A stretch of 64,000 nt of DNA from Acetomicrobium hydrogeniformans ATCC BAA-1850. Its GTDB lineage: Bacteria; Synergistota; Synergistia; Synergistales; Acetomicrobiaceae. The translations under genes and the position numbers were made by a program. Positions 7,000 to 15,166 of the stretch are shown one piece after another. The stretch lies in assembly GCF_000160455.2 (NCBI RefSeq), contig NZ_ACJX03000001.1, forward strand, positions 62,001-126,000. The letters are read 5' to 3'. A model generated the notes under the pieces. The model was not told the origin of the DNA. It worked only from the letters and a program-made list of their open reading frames with translations, and did not search any database. Every line of letters starts with the position of its first letter. Within the stretch, counting starts at the first letter, position 1.

Positions 7000-8214
7000 T
7001 TATTTCAAGACAGCCAGAAGCAGCAAGGGATTTTCAAGCAGCTCTTTTACTCGCCTGATAAACATGGCCCCTTGGGCGCCGTCGACGATCCTGTGGTCGA
7101 AGGTCAAAGAAAGCGTCATCATGGGCTTTACTACCATTTGGCCATCGCAAATGCAGGGCCTGTCTTTCATCTCTCCAACCCCCAAAATAGCGCACTGCGG
7201 AGGATTGATGATGGGAGTAAAGTCTCGAACGCCAAACATTCCGAGGTTAGTGATCGTAAAAGTGCCCCCGGTCACGTCGTCTATAGCAAGTTCGCCTTTG
7301 CGGGCCTTTTCGATCAAGGCATCACCGTCAGAGGCAATTTCGTACAAGTTCTTGCCGGCAACGTCCTTCACCACGGGAACGAGCAACGCCTCTTCCGTCG
7401 CCACAGCAAGGCCGATGTTGATCTCGTCGTAGAGGACTACCTCGTTGCCTTCCAAGTAGGAATTGAGCATCGGCTGTTCTTTCAAAGCGACGGCACAGGC
7501 TTTCATTAATATATAATTGTAAGAGAGGTTAAGCCCCTTTTCCTTAAAAGAGGATTTTAGGTCTTCCCGCAGTTTTTTTAACAAAGTGCAATCTACGTCG
7601 GCATTTAATGTAACCATTGGCGAGTTCTGCCAGCTCGTGGACATCCTCTCGGCTATGACCTGCCTGACATCGGATAGGGCGATCCTTTTAAGCTGAGCTG
7701 CCTCAACTGCTGGCTTTGCCCTTTCGGCTTTTTGTCTTTCGATGAAGTCAAGCACGTCTTTTTCTACTATCCTCCCACCCGGACCCGTGCCGGTAACCAA
7801 GGCTAAATCGATGCCCTGTTCCTTGGCTATCTTTTTTGCGATGGGCGTGGCTTTGATTAAAACCTCTTCGCCTGCCGGTTTCGCGGCCACCGGGGCGGGC
7901 TTGGCTTCCGGTTGAGCGGGCTTTTCAGCTGCAGGAGCCGTAGGAGCTTCCTTTAAAAGCTCGCTTATATCTTCGTCTGGGGCTGCTATTATGCAAAGCG
8001 GCGTACCGATGGGCACCTTAGTCCCCGGTTGCGTTAAGATCTTTCTCAGCACCCCGCTTTCGGGGGCTTCGACCTTATAGGTGATCTTTTCCGTGGAGAC
8101 CTCCAGGACCACCTCTCCCTTTTCGACCCTGTCTCCTTCCTTTTTATGCCATTTGGCCACCGAGCCGGATGTCATGGTAAGGCCAAGCTTGGGCATTGTA
8201 ATGACTGTTGCCAT
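7000..8214 (-). CDS. acoC: Dihydrolipoamide acetyltransferase (E2) of the acetoin dehydrogenase-type complex
   Basis: A 404-residue E2 subunit. Seen: N-terminal lipoyl domain with the lipoylated lysine in EVSTEKITYKV (Lys43), an Ala/Pro-rich linker (about 85-120), a peripheral-subunit-binding domain (ATPIAKKIAKEQGIDL), and the catalytic domain ending in the DHRIVDG motif. It transfers the acetyl group from E1 to CoA. ATG 8214 is preferred to an in-frame start 60 bp upstream because GGGAGGTG precedes it and the lipoyl domain starts there. The start lies 14 bp after acoX. The protein needs lipoate, which makes the state of lipA relevant. Confidence 0.92.
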   Translation of the reverse strand: MATVITMPKLGLTMTSGSVAKWHKKEGDRVEKGEVVLEVSTEKITYKVEAPESGVLRKILTQPGTKVPIGTPLCIIAAPDEDISELLKEAPTAPAAEKPAQPEAKPAPVAAKPAGEEVLIKATPIAKKIAKEQGIDLALVTGTGPGGRIVEKDVLDFIERQKAERAKPAVEAAQLKRIALSDVRQVIAERMSTSWQNSPMVTLNADVDCTLLKKLREDLKSSFKEKGLNLSYNYILMKACAVALKEQPMLNSYLEGNEVVLYDEINIGLAVATEEALLVPVVKDVAGKNLYEIASDGDALIEKARKGELAIDDVTGGTFTITNLGMFGVRDFTPIINPPQCAILGVGEMKDRPCICDGQMVVKPMMTLSLTFDHRIVDGAQGAMFIRRVKELLENPLLLLAVLK

Positions 8215-8228
8215 AAAACTACACCTCC

Positions 8229-9230
8229 CTATTTGCCGTGATTGGTCATGCGCCCTCTTTGAACGGCAAGCCACATAGTCCTTTCGATGTCTACGACTCG
8301 CGGGCCACTTCCGCTTAAACGAACTGAAGCCTTCTTTCCCGGGAGCAATTCCACTTCCCTCTCACCGTCAAGGGCGATCACTGCCGGGCTCATATCGAAA
8401 CATATCTCATCTCCTATCGATATTGAGTTAAATTCCAGGACCCTTACAGGCTTTATAAGCCCTGGGGCGACAGGAGCGGTTACTATGAAACCTTCCTCAG
8501 AATCGGAAGATCCTAAAATTACGTGCAATCCTTTATCCTGTGGCATTGGCCATTGAATGACCATGCCCCCGATGGACGAAAGGCCTATATTGCTCGGTTT
8601 GGCCTGGGTCAGCACAAGTTCTTTAACCCTATTCATATCCCATATGGCCTTTGAGCCCAAAAATATATCGTCGTAAAGGGCGACGTCCACCAAGGCGATG
8701 TCCACGACCTTTCCGTCGATCATAATATCGATGCGTTTCGTTGGAAAGGTAGCATCTTCGACGGAGACTGCACCGGTAGCTACGTAGCCCGCCGCCATCC
8801 CCGCTATTGTCCCTTCAACCATACAGGGAAAGATGTTGTTCGTCCCCGTGGACACGGACATGAAGGGAACGGAAATGCTCCCCTTCGCAACGGCGCGATT
8901 TGTCCCGTCTCCTCCGAGAATCACGAAACACTTGGCCCCCTCCTCTTCCAACAGCTTGGCGGCCAAAGTGGAGTCTTCCTGCGTTCCCTCACATCTCATG
9001 TTCAATGGTTCGACGCTAATTTTGAGGTGAACGTTTTCCAAAGCCCTGGGTACGATATCGAAGTAATCGGGCATGTAAAGCACTTTGTCCACGCCCGCGG
9101 ACTCGAGTCCCAAGAGGATGCGCCTAACGATGTTTACCTTTTCGATATTATCGAAGACCGAGCCGTGAGCAACGAGCCTCCTAATGTCCTTGCCCGAAGC
9201 GGGGTTAGCTATGATCCCTACTAATGTCAA
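8229..9230 (-). CDS. acoX: AcoX, ATP-NAD kinase-fold protein of acetoin catabolism
   Basis: A 333-residue protein of the NAD kinase/diacylglycerol kinase superfamily. Seen: MTLVGIIANPASGKDIRRL at the N-terminus and ILGGDGTNRAVAKG with the GGDG nucleotide motif (about residue 103), then SVSTGTNNIFP. AcoX genes regularly accompany acetoin dehydrogenase genes and are not needed for the core reaction; the function is unproven. Its presence between the SDR and E2 genes is the main reason to call this an acetoin-type complex rather than ordinary pyruvate dehydrogenase. Confidence 0.85.
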   Translation of the reverse strand: MTLVGIIANPASGKDIRRLVAHGSVFDNIEKVNIVRRILLGLESAGVDKVLYMPDYFDIVPRALENVHLKISVEPLNMRCEGTQEDSTLAAKLLEEEGAKCFVILGGDGTNRAVAKGSISVPFMSVSTGTNNIFPCMVEGTIAGMAAGYVATGAVSVEDATFPTKRIDIMIDGKVVDIALVDVALYDDIFLGSKAIWDMNRVKELVLTQAKPSNIGLSSIGGMVIQWPMPQDKGLHVILGSSDSEEGFIVTAPVAPGLIKPVRVLEFNSISIGDEICFDMSPAVIALDGEREVELLPGKKASVRLSGSGPRVVDIERTMWLAVQRGRMTNHGK

Positions 9231-9257
9231 GGATATCGATTCCCCTTTCCAATCAGA

Positions 9258-10076
9258 TTAAAATGTCATAGAACCTCCATCGACGTTGACCGACTGACCC
9301 GTCACGTGATCGGAGTAGACAAAAAACAACGCAAGTTTAGCCATATCCTCAGGTGTCTGCTCAACCCCTTGAGGTATCATGGTCGATACATTTCTGGCAA
9401 AGGACTCATCCCAACTTTCGCCTGGCATCTTCCAGACGTCAGCAAGCAGAGTCCACATCTGGGTTCGAACTATGCCGGGGCAGATGGCGTTTACAGTGAT
9501 GTTGTCCCTGGCAAGCTCCTTTGCCAAGGAATTGGTAAATCCCACCACAGCAAATTTAGACGCGCAATAAAGGGAAAGTCCTGGAAATCCCGATTTCCCC
9601 GCAATTGAAGCGACGTTTATTATGCGCCCCCATTTTCTTTGCTTCATGTAGGGAATGACCGCCTTCGAAAATAGAAAGACCCCTTTTGCGTTGACATTCA
9701 TCGTCAGGTCCCAGGCCTCTTCCTCCACGTTCTCCACGGTCGAGACCGACACAACTCCAGCGGCATTGACCAATATATCTATTGACCCCAGTTCATCGAT
9801 GGTCTGTTTTACTGCTTGAGCGACTTGTCCGGATTTACTTACGTCCGCGTTTATGGCTATAGCCCGTTTTCCGAGGGACTCTATCTCCTTTACCACTTCC
9901 TGGGCTGCGCTGTAACCTTTGATCTCCTTCGTGCCATAGTGGTTAAAGGAGCTGTCGAGAACTTCTGCCTCAACTATTGCAACATTAGCCCCTTCTCTAG
10001 CAAGGGCAAGTGCAATTCCTCGGCCGATTCCTCGTCCTCCCCCTGTAACGATCGCTACTTTTCCCTCCAGGCTCAT
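9258..10076 (-). CDS. Short-chain dehydrogenase/reductase, possibly acetoin/diacetyl reductase
   Basis: A 272-residue classical SDR. Seen: TGGGRGIGRG cofactor loop at residues 11-20, NAAGV near 108, catalytic Ser in NVASIAGKSG, Tyr-x-x-x-Lys in LYCASKFAVVG, and ICPGIVRTQMW. SDRs of this type reduce small ketones with NAD(P)H. Lying between acoX and the VOC gene in an acetoin dehydrogenase row suggests interconversion of acetoin with 2,3-butanediol or diacetyl, but sequence alone does not fix the substrate. Start ATG 10076. Confidence 0.82.
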   Translation of the reverse strand: MSLEGKVAIVTGGGRGIGRGIALALAREGANVAIVEAEVLDSSFNHYGTKEIKGYSAAQEVVKEIESLGKRAIAINADVSKSGQVAQAVKQTIDELGSIDILVNAAGVVSVSTVENVEEEAWDLTMNVNAKGVFLFSKAVIPYMKQRKWGRIINVASIAGKSGFPGLSLYCASKFAVVGFTNSLAKELARDNITVNAICPGIVRTQMWTLLADVWKMPGESWDESFARNVSTMIPQGVEQTPEDMAKLALFFVYSDHVTGQSVNVDGGSMTF

Positions 10077-10091
10077 TTCCCTAGCCCTCCT

Positions 10092-10589
10092 TTAAGAGTT
10101 CTTGGGATAGGTATCCTCGGGTTCAGGAAATTCCCAACCTTCTGGCTGGTTGTAAAGCTCCACGATAGTGGCCAAATCTTCCCTGGTGTCAAGATAGGTG
10201 TAAGTAAATCCAAACCATGTTCCACCCTGAATTACTTCTATTCCCCTCTCCTCTGCCAGCTTCATCACTTCTTCGTAGCTTTCGACCCCTAAAGCCACAT
10301 GATGTAGCCCTTCTCCGTGTTCTTTAAGGAAATCAGCATATATACTCTTATCATCAAGGGGTTGAATGAGCTCCCATTGAACGTTCCCGATCTCAGCAAG
10401 CGCAAGCCTCATAGCGTAATCTTCTCTTTTGCCATGCAATATCATGTCTTTAACGGTGTTTGGATCGAAGGTATAAACGCTCCAGGGACCTATGCCCCAT
10501 TTATCCCAGTAATTTTTCATGGCTTCTTCCAGGTCCTTAACGACCACTGCTATCTGAAGAACCTGGTTAAACAAACCTTTCTTTGTCAT
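10092..10589 (-). CDS. VOC (glyoxalase/bleomycin resistance) family protein
   Basis: A 165-residue single-copy VOC protein with the paired beta-alpha-beta-beta-beta pattern: QIAVVVKDLEEAMKNYWDKW in the first module and LHHVALGVESYEEVMKLAEE in the second. Candidate metal ligands are the first-module Gln13, His96 of the HHVALG block and Glu145 in IVELYN. Methylmalonyl-CoA epimerases and glyoxalase I share this fold; the sequence does not settle which. It lies 15 bp upstream of the SDR gene and 79 bp after acoB, beyond a hairpin, so it may be made at a different level from E1. Confidence 0.75.
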   Translation of the reverse strand: MTKKGLFNQVLQIAVVVKDLEEAMKNYWDKWGIGPWSVYTFDPNTVKDMILHGKREDYAMRLALAEIGNVQWELIQPLDDKSIYADFLKEHGEGLHHVALGVESYEEVMKLAEERGIEVIQGGTWFGFTYTYLDTREDLATIVELYNQPEGWEFPEPEDTYPKNS

Positions 10590-10624
10590 TTCTCTCTCCC
10601 CCTCTTTGTAACGGTTAGCAATGC

Positions 10625-10660
10625 AGGGAACGCTTTGACAATGGATGTCAAGCGTTCCCT
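10625..10660 (-). promoter_or_regulatory. Intercistronic hairpin between acoB and the VOC gene
   Basis: AGGGAACGCTT...TGAC pairs with GTCAAGCGTTCCCT around a 7-base loop (one bulged base). No T-run follows on the transcribed strand, so partial termination or 3' protection of the E1 message is more likely than full termination. Confidence 0.6.
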
Positions 10661-10668
10661 GAACTAGC

Positions 10669-11643
10669 TCACGCTACGGCTTCCTTTACGGCAGCGATGA
10701 TCTTTTCCTTGCTTGGGATGTACTCCTGTTCGAGCACGGGGCTAAAGGGTACGGGAGTAAAGGGAGCAGCTACGCGCTTTATCGGAGCATCCAAATAATC
10801 GAAGGCCTCTTCGGCGATCATGGCCGCAATTTCAGCGCCGGGACCGGCAAATTTGACCGCCTCATGGACGATGACCACCTTGTGGGTCTTCTTTACCGAT
10901 TCGATGATCGTCTCGCCGTCTAAGGGTTGCAGCGTCCGCGGATCGACGACCTCCACGCTGATGCCTTCCTTGGACAGCTCCTCGGCTGCCTCTAGTGCTT
11001 TGTGGACCATCGCCATCGTGGCAATAATCGTTACGTCGCTTCCCTGCCTTTTGACGTCAGCTTTTCCCAGGGGAACGGTGTAGGTATCCTCGGGCACTTC
11101 ACCTTCCAGGCCATATATGAACTTATGTTCTACGAATATGACGGGATTGTCATCTCTTATCGAGCTTATGAGCAACCCCTTGGCATCGTAAGCGGTGGAG
11201 GGAGCTACGACCTTCAATCCCGGAACGTGCATGAACCAGGCCTCAAGGGACTGGGAATGCTGTGCCGCCGCAGATCCGCCGGCGCCGCATGCCGTCCTTA
11301 TGACCATCGGTATTTTCGCCTTTCCGCCGAACATATAGCGCATCTTCGCCGCCTGATTGTATATCTGGTCCATGGTAACGCCCACGAAGTCCATGAACAT
11401 TATTTCTGCCACGGGCCTCAACCCCGTTGCAGCAGCGCCCAGGGCATTGCCGACTATGGCGCTTTCCGTGATTGGCGTATCTATTACCCGTTTAGGCCCG
11501 AACTCGTCTATCAGCCCTGCCGTCACGCCGAAACAGCCGCCGAATACTCCAACGTCCTCGCCAATGACGTACACGTTGGGATCGCGCCTCATCTCCTGGA
11601 GTAAGGCCTCATTTATCGCTGCACGCATTGTCAACTTTCTCAT
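10669..11643 (-). CDS. acoB: Acetoin dehydrogenase-type E1 component, beta subunit
   Basis: A 324-residue transketolase-like beta subunit. Seen: N-terminal [28 protein letters not shown] (about 28-36), [23 protein letters not shown] and the C-terminal transketolase domain with [13 protein letters not shown]. With AcoA it forms the thiamine-diphosphate-dependent E1 that oxidises acetoin (or a 2-oxoacid) and acetylates the E2 lipoyl arm. It starts 21 bp after the acoA stop, consistent with coupled expression. Confidence 0.9.
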   Translation of the reverse strand: MRKLTMRAAINEALLQEMRRDPNVYVIGEDVGVFGGCFGVTAGLIDEFGPKRVIDTPITESAIVGNALGAAATGLRPVAEIMFMDFVGVTMDQIYNQAAKMRYMFGGKAKIPMVIRTACGAGGSAAAQHSQSLEAWFMHVPGLKVVAPSTAYDAKGLLISSIRDDNPVIFVEHKFIYGLEGEVPEDTYTVPLGKADVKRQGSDVTIIATMAMVHKALEAAEELSKEGISVEVVDPRTLQPLDGETIIESVKKTHKVVIVHEAVKFAGPGAEIAAMIAEEAFDYLDAPIKRVAAPFTPVPFSPVLEQEYIPSKEKIIAAVKEAVA

Positions 11644-11664
11644 CGTCTTCGCCTCCTCTCTCGC

Positions 11665-12624
11665 TCACGCGTACACATCTTCCAAGACTTCTTCCGGAGA
11701 AGGCCAGGGGCTCTCTTCGGCAAACTTCACGGCTTCTTCGATCTTGCTGGCAATCTCCTCACGAACCTGTTTCATCTGTTCTTCGGTCATGATCCCCATC
11801 TGTGCAAGCTTCTCCTCAAATCGCGGAATGGGGTCTTTTTTCTTCCACTCCTGGACCTCTTCCTCCGGGCGGTAGACGGTCGGATCTCCCTCGAAATGTC
11901 CCCTGTAACGATAGGTCTTGCACTCAATTAATGTCGGCCCTTCTCCGGCCCTAGCCCTTTTTACTGCCTCTTGGACTGCCTCATAAACGGCGAGCACGTC
12001 GTTGCCGTCGACCACTACTCCGGGAATGTTATAGGCTGCCGCTCTGGCTGCCACATCTGGCACGTTCATAGATCGCCTTTGCGATAGTGAGATCCCGTAG
12101 AAGTTGTTCTCGTTGATGAATATGACCGGCAGCTTCCAAATCGATGCCATGTTCAACGCCTCATGAAACGTCCCCTGGTTAGATGATCCGTCGCCAAAGA
12201 AGCAGGCCGCCACATGATCGGTACCCTTGTACTTGGCCGTAAAGCCTGCACCCACGGCAATGGGAAATCCGCCGCCCACTATGCCGTTGGCACCCAGGAT
12301 CCCAAGTTCCACATCGGCGATGTGCATCGATCCGCCCTTGCCCTTACAATATCCCGTACGCCTTCCAAAAAGTTCGGCCATCATAAGCTTGAGATCTCCG
12401 CCCTTGGAAATCAGATGTCCGTGTCCCCTGTGCGTACTGGTTATATAGTCATCCTTGCGCAGGTTTGCACACGCCCCCGTAGCCACAGCCTCCTCGCCTA
12501 CGTAAAGGTGCACAAAACCGAAGCACTTTCCGGCTGCAAAAAGCTCAGCCACTCGCTCCTCGAAATATCTTATAGTGAGCATGTTCCTGTACATCCACTG
12601 CAATGTTTCCCTTTCAATTGCCAT
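11665..12624 (-). CDS. acoA: Acetoin dehydrogenase-type E1 component, alpha subunit
   Basis: A 319-residue E1 alpha subunit. Seen: TIRYFEERV near the N-terminus, YVGEEAVATG, STHRGHGH, and the thiamine diphosphate motif starting GDGSSNQG at residue 144 and ending NENN at 174. The conserved TYRYRGHFEGDP block of E1 alpha follows. GGAGG lies upstream of ATG 12624. The next gene upstream is lipA, now interrupted by an IS whose transposase is read in the opposite direction, so transcripts from the lpd promoter may no longer reach acoA efficiently. Confidence 0.9.
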   Translation of the reverse strand: MAIERETLQWMYRNMLTIRYFEERVAELFAAGKCFGFVHLYVGEEAVATGACANLRKDDYITSTHRGHGHLISKGGDLKLMMAELFGRRTGYCKGKGGSMHIADVELGILGANGIVGGGFPIAVGAGFTAKYKGTDHVAACFFGDGSSNQGTFHEALNMASIWKLPVIFINENNFYGISLSQRRSMNVPDVAARAAAYNIPGVVVDGNDVLAVYEAVQEAVKRARAGEGPTLIECKTYRYRGHFEGDPTVYRPEEEVQEWKKKDPIPRFEEKLAQMGIMTEEQMKQVREEIASKIEEAVKFAEESPWPSPEEVLEDVYA

Positions 12625-12948
12625 GATATCCTACCTCCTTCTCTCATAATGTTGTTTAATTAAGCTAACGGTAATCTGACCTTGATCTGTCACCTCCTAT
12701 CTCTAAGTGAAATTTTATCGTGACGACACCCCTAAGGCTGATAGGCACCAGCCTTATAGGAACTCCTCACCAGTGGGCCGGCAACTACATATTTAAACCC
12801 AAGCTCGAGACCCTTTTGTTCGTAAATTTGATATTGTTTTGGATGCACAAACTCCCTCACGGGAAGATGAGATGAAGAAGGTTGTAAATACTGTCCTATT
12901 GTAAGTATATCACATCCTACTGATATCAAATCGCTCATTACTTCTATT

Positions 12949-14520
12949 GATAGCGTAAAATATTTGTAGGAGTTTTTTAGGGAGGAAAAATAAAGGGGCC
13001 GCTCCTTTTGGTAGAATCTTTGTAGCACACAAAAATTCATAAAGGAGGGTCCCAACTTGAACAAGGTTATTTTACTACAAATTGTCTCAAACTTCATCTC
13101 CGAGATATTGAAGTTTTTTTGCAGTTCCCATGTCAGGACGCTGGCTGAAATAGAAGATGAGCTTTTTCGCATGACGAAGGCCTTCATCCGGGAGATCGTA
13201 AAGGCTTACCTTGAGCTTGCAGACGAAGCCATATTAAAGGACAAAACGTCTCGAAAGCAAAGAGGATTGGTCGTAGAAAGGCGTGATGACAAAAGAAGCG
13301 TTTATACCATATTTGGAGATATATCCTTTGACAGGACCTACTACTTTGATAAAAGTCATGATAAATACGTATACCCCTTAGACGAAGCCCTGGGGTTGGA
13401 TAAATACGAAAGGTTGAGCAAAACAGTGACGGTAAAGCTGGTAGAAACGGCAGGCCAGGTATCTTACGCCAAAAGTTCGATGAACGTAACTGAGGGTGAG
13501 CTATCCAGACAGACCGTCAAAAACAAGATCCACAGCTTAAACCTGGAGGCCTTAAAGACAAAAGTTCCTAAAAAAAGAGGCGTAGAGGTATTACATATAG
13601 ATGCAGATGAAGACCACGTATCCTTACAGGAGGGCAGAAATACGAATCTTCCTTTGATCTGTATATACGAGGGCACCTTTAAAGAGGGATCCAAAAACAG
13701 ATGTATAAACCCCATATACATGAGCGGTTACGGAAAAGACACAGATGAGTTTTGGCTTGAGGTAACAGATAGGATATACGAGCTTTACGACCCGGAGGAC
13801 ATAAAGGACATATACATCCATGGAGATGGTGCAAATTGGATAAGACAGGGGATAAACTGGCTGCCCGAGTCAAAGCTGGTGCTCGATAAATTTCACCTAA
13901 ATAAAGCGATCCTTGAATCCACGGCAAGGCAGCCTGAAAAAAGACGTGATATATACAGGGCCATAAATACAAATGACTTGAACTTTTTTAAAAAGATTAG
14001 CTTTGAGATGTTAAACGATGCCCTGGATGAAAAGGAAAGAAGGAGGATAAAAGATTTCAGGAGGTATATAACCAACAACTGGCAGTCTATAACCATTCGA
14101 AACGAAGAGGATTGCGGCAGTTCAAGCCCCGAGGCCCACGTAAGTCACGTGCTTTCTTCTAGGTTAAGCTCCAGGCCTATGGCCTGGAGCAGGAAGGGCT
14201 TAAAGGCCATGTCTGCTTTAAGGGCCTACATCTGTAGCGGTGGCATGGTGACGTCAGAACAGGTAAAGAAAAAAGACCAAGAAGGTGAGAATGCGGACAA
14301 AAGACACAAATTCACCTTGAACCTGGGGGATATCTTCGGTTCCGTTGCAAGTGAGCTTGGATGCATAACGGTACTTAAAACGGGAAAAGTAACGCCTTTA
14401 TACACTTCTTTAAAGGGCATATGTCATAGCGGGTTTGATTTTTAGCTGACTCGCAGACGTTACCCTTTAAGATACATCGGGGAGTGGTTCCTAAAAATCC
14501 TACAAAAACTTGACGCGGTC
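12949..14520 (+). mobile_element. ISLre2-family insertion sequence, copy 1 (1572 bp), inside lipA
   Basis: The ends are imperfect inverted repeats: GATAGCGTAAAATATTTGTA on the left and GACCGCGTCAAGTTTTTGTA read inward from the right. The 8-bp repeat CTTCTATT flanks both sides (12941-12948 and 14521-14528); the other copies have 9 bp, so one base may have been lost. It encodes one UPF0236 transposase and is nearly identical to copy 3 except in one patch. Confidence 0.93.
13057..14445 (+). CDS. UPF0236 family (ISLre2) transposase, copy 1
   Basis: A full-length 462-residue transposase of the UPF0236/ISLre2 family. Seen: LEADEAILKD-like N-terminal region, ERRDDKRSVYTIFGDISFDR, LHIDADEDHVSLQ and IHGDGANWIRQGINWLPES, which contain the acidic residues expected of the catalytic core. 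The start is TTG 13057 with GGAGGG seven bases upstream, the same arrangement as in the other two copies. It is read against the surrounding lpd-lipA-aco row. Confidence 0.92.
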   Translation: MNKVILLQIVSNFISEILKFFCSSHVRTLAEIEDELFRMTKAFIREIVKAYLELADEAILKDKTSRKQRGLVVERRDDKRSVYTIFGDISFDRTYYFDKSHDKYVYPLDEALGLDKYERLSKTVTVKLVETAGQVSYAKSSMNVTEGELSRQTVKNKIHSLNLEALKTKVPKKRGVEVLHIDADEDHVSLQEGRNTNLPLICIYEGTFKEGSKNRCINPIYMSGYGKDTDEFWLEVTDRIYELYDPEDIKDIYIHGDGANWIRQGINWLPESKLVLDKFHLNKAILESTARQPEKRRDIYRAINTNDLNFFKKISFEMLNDALDEKERRRIKDFRRYITNNWQSITIRNEEDCGSSSPEAHVSHVLSSRLSSRPMAWSRKGLKAMSALRAYICSGGMVTSEQVKKKDQEGENADKRHKFTLNLGDIFGSVASELGCITVLKTGKVTPLYTSLKGICHSGFDF

Positions 14521-15166
14521 CTTCTATTACCTCTTCATACGTCTCGCCAAGGCCGACCATGATCCCCGATTTTGTCAGCACCTTCGGGGCAATGGTCTTT
14601 GCCATCTCAATCACGGCCAAGCTCCGTTCGTAGTCAGCCTGCGGCCTCACGGCCGGATAAAGAGAAGGAACAGTTTCAACGTTATGGGCTAAGACTTCTA
14701 AAGGAGCTTCAAGTAAGGTTTTTAAGGCGTCCCTGTTGCCCGCCAGGTCGGAGGTCAAAAGCTCTACTCTAGCGCCGGGGTTTAATTTCTTTACTTCCTT
14801 CACCACCAAGGCCATGTGCGATGCGCCGCCGTCGGCTAGGTCATCTCGGGTGACACAGGTTAAGACCACGTATTTAAGGCCAAGGGCTTTGCACGCCTCA
14901 GCGATATGTCGAGGTTCATCGGGGTCTAAGGGCAAAGGGTTTCCGTGTCTTACGGCGCAGAAGTTGCAATTTCTGGTACATACGTCTCCCATGAGCAGAA
15001 AAGTGGCCGTGCGAGACTTGAAACACTCCCCGACGTTGGGACATAAGGCTTCCTCGCAGACAGTATGAAGGGTCATGCCCTTTATTAAGTCCTGCATTTG
15101 TCTTAAGCTTTCTTCGTCAGGCGCCGGTATCTTAAGCCACTCCGGAAATTCCTGATTCATTTATCC

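Larger units (their letters stand above)
12732..15160 (-). pseudogene. lipA: Lipoyl synthase LipA, interrupted by an ISLre2 element
   Basis: The 5' part (14521-15160, 213 codons) carries the auxiliary-cluster motif CEEALCPNVGEC and the radical SAM motif CTRNCNFC and ends at GLGETYEEVIE. The 3' part (12732-12940) continues in the same frame with VMSDLISVGCDILTIGQY and ends in GPLVRSSYKAGAYQ. Removing the IS and one copy of the 8-bp CTTCTATT repeat gives an intact 282-residue LipA. As it stands the 5' ORF runs 48 codons into the IS and lacks the C-terminal RSSY serine that binds the auxiliary cluster, so it should be inactive. LipA inserts sulphur into octanoyl groups on E2. The start lies 6 bp after lpd. 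Confidence 0.92.

Noticed and set aside
12640-12720. A 20-codon GTG-started peptide gene between lipA and acoA
   Set aside because: Its start codon overlaps the only Shine-Dalgarno-like sequence, and nothing supports its translation.
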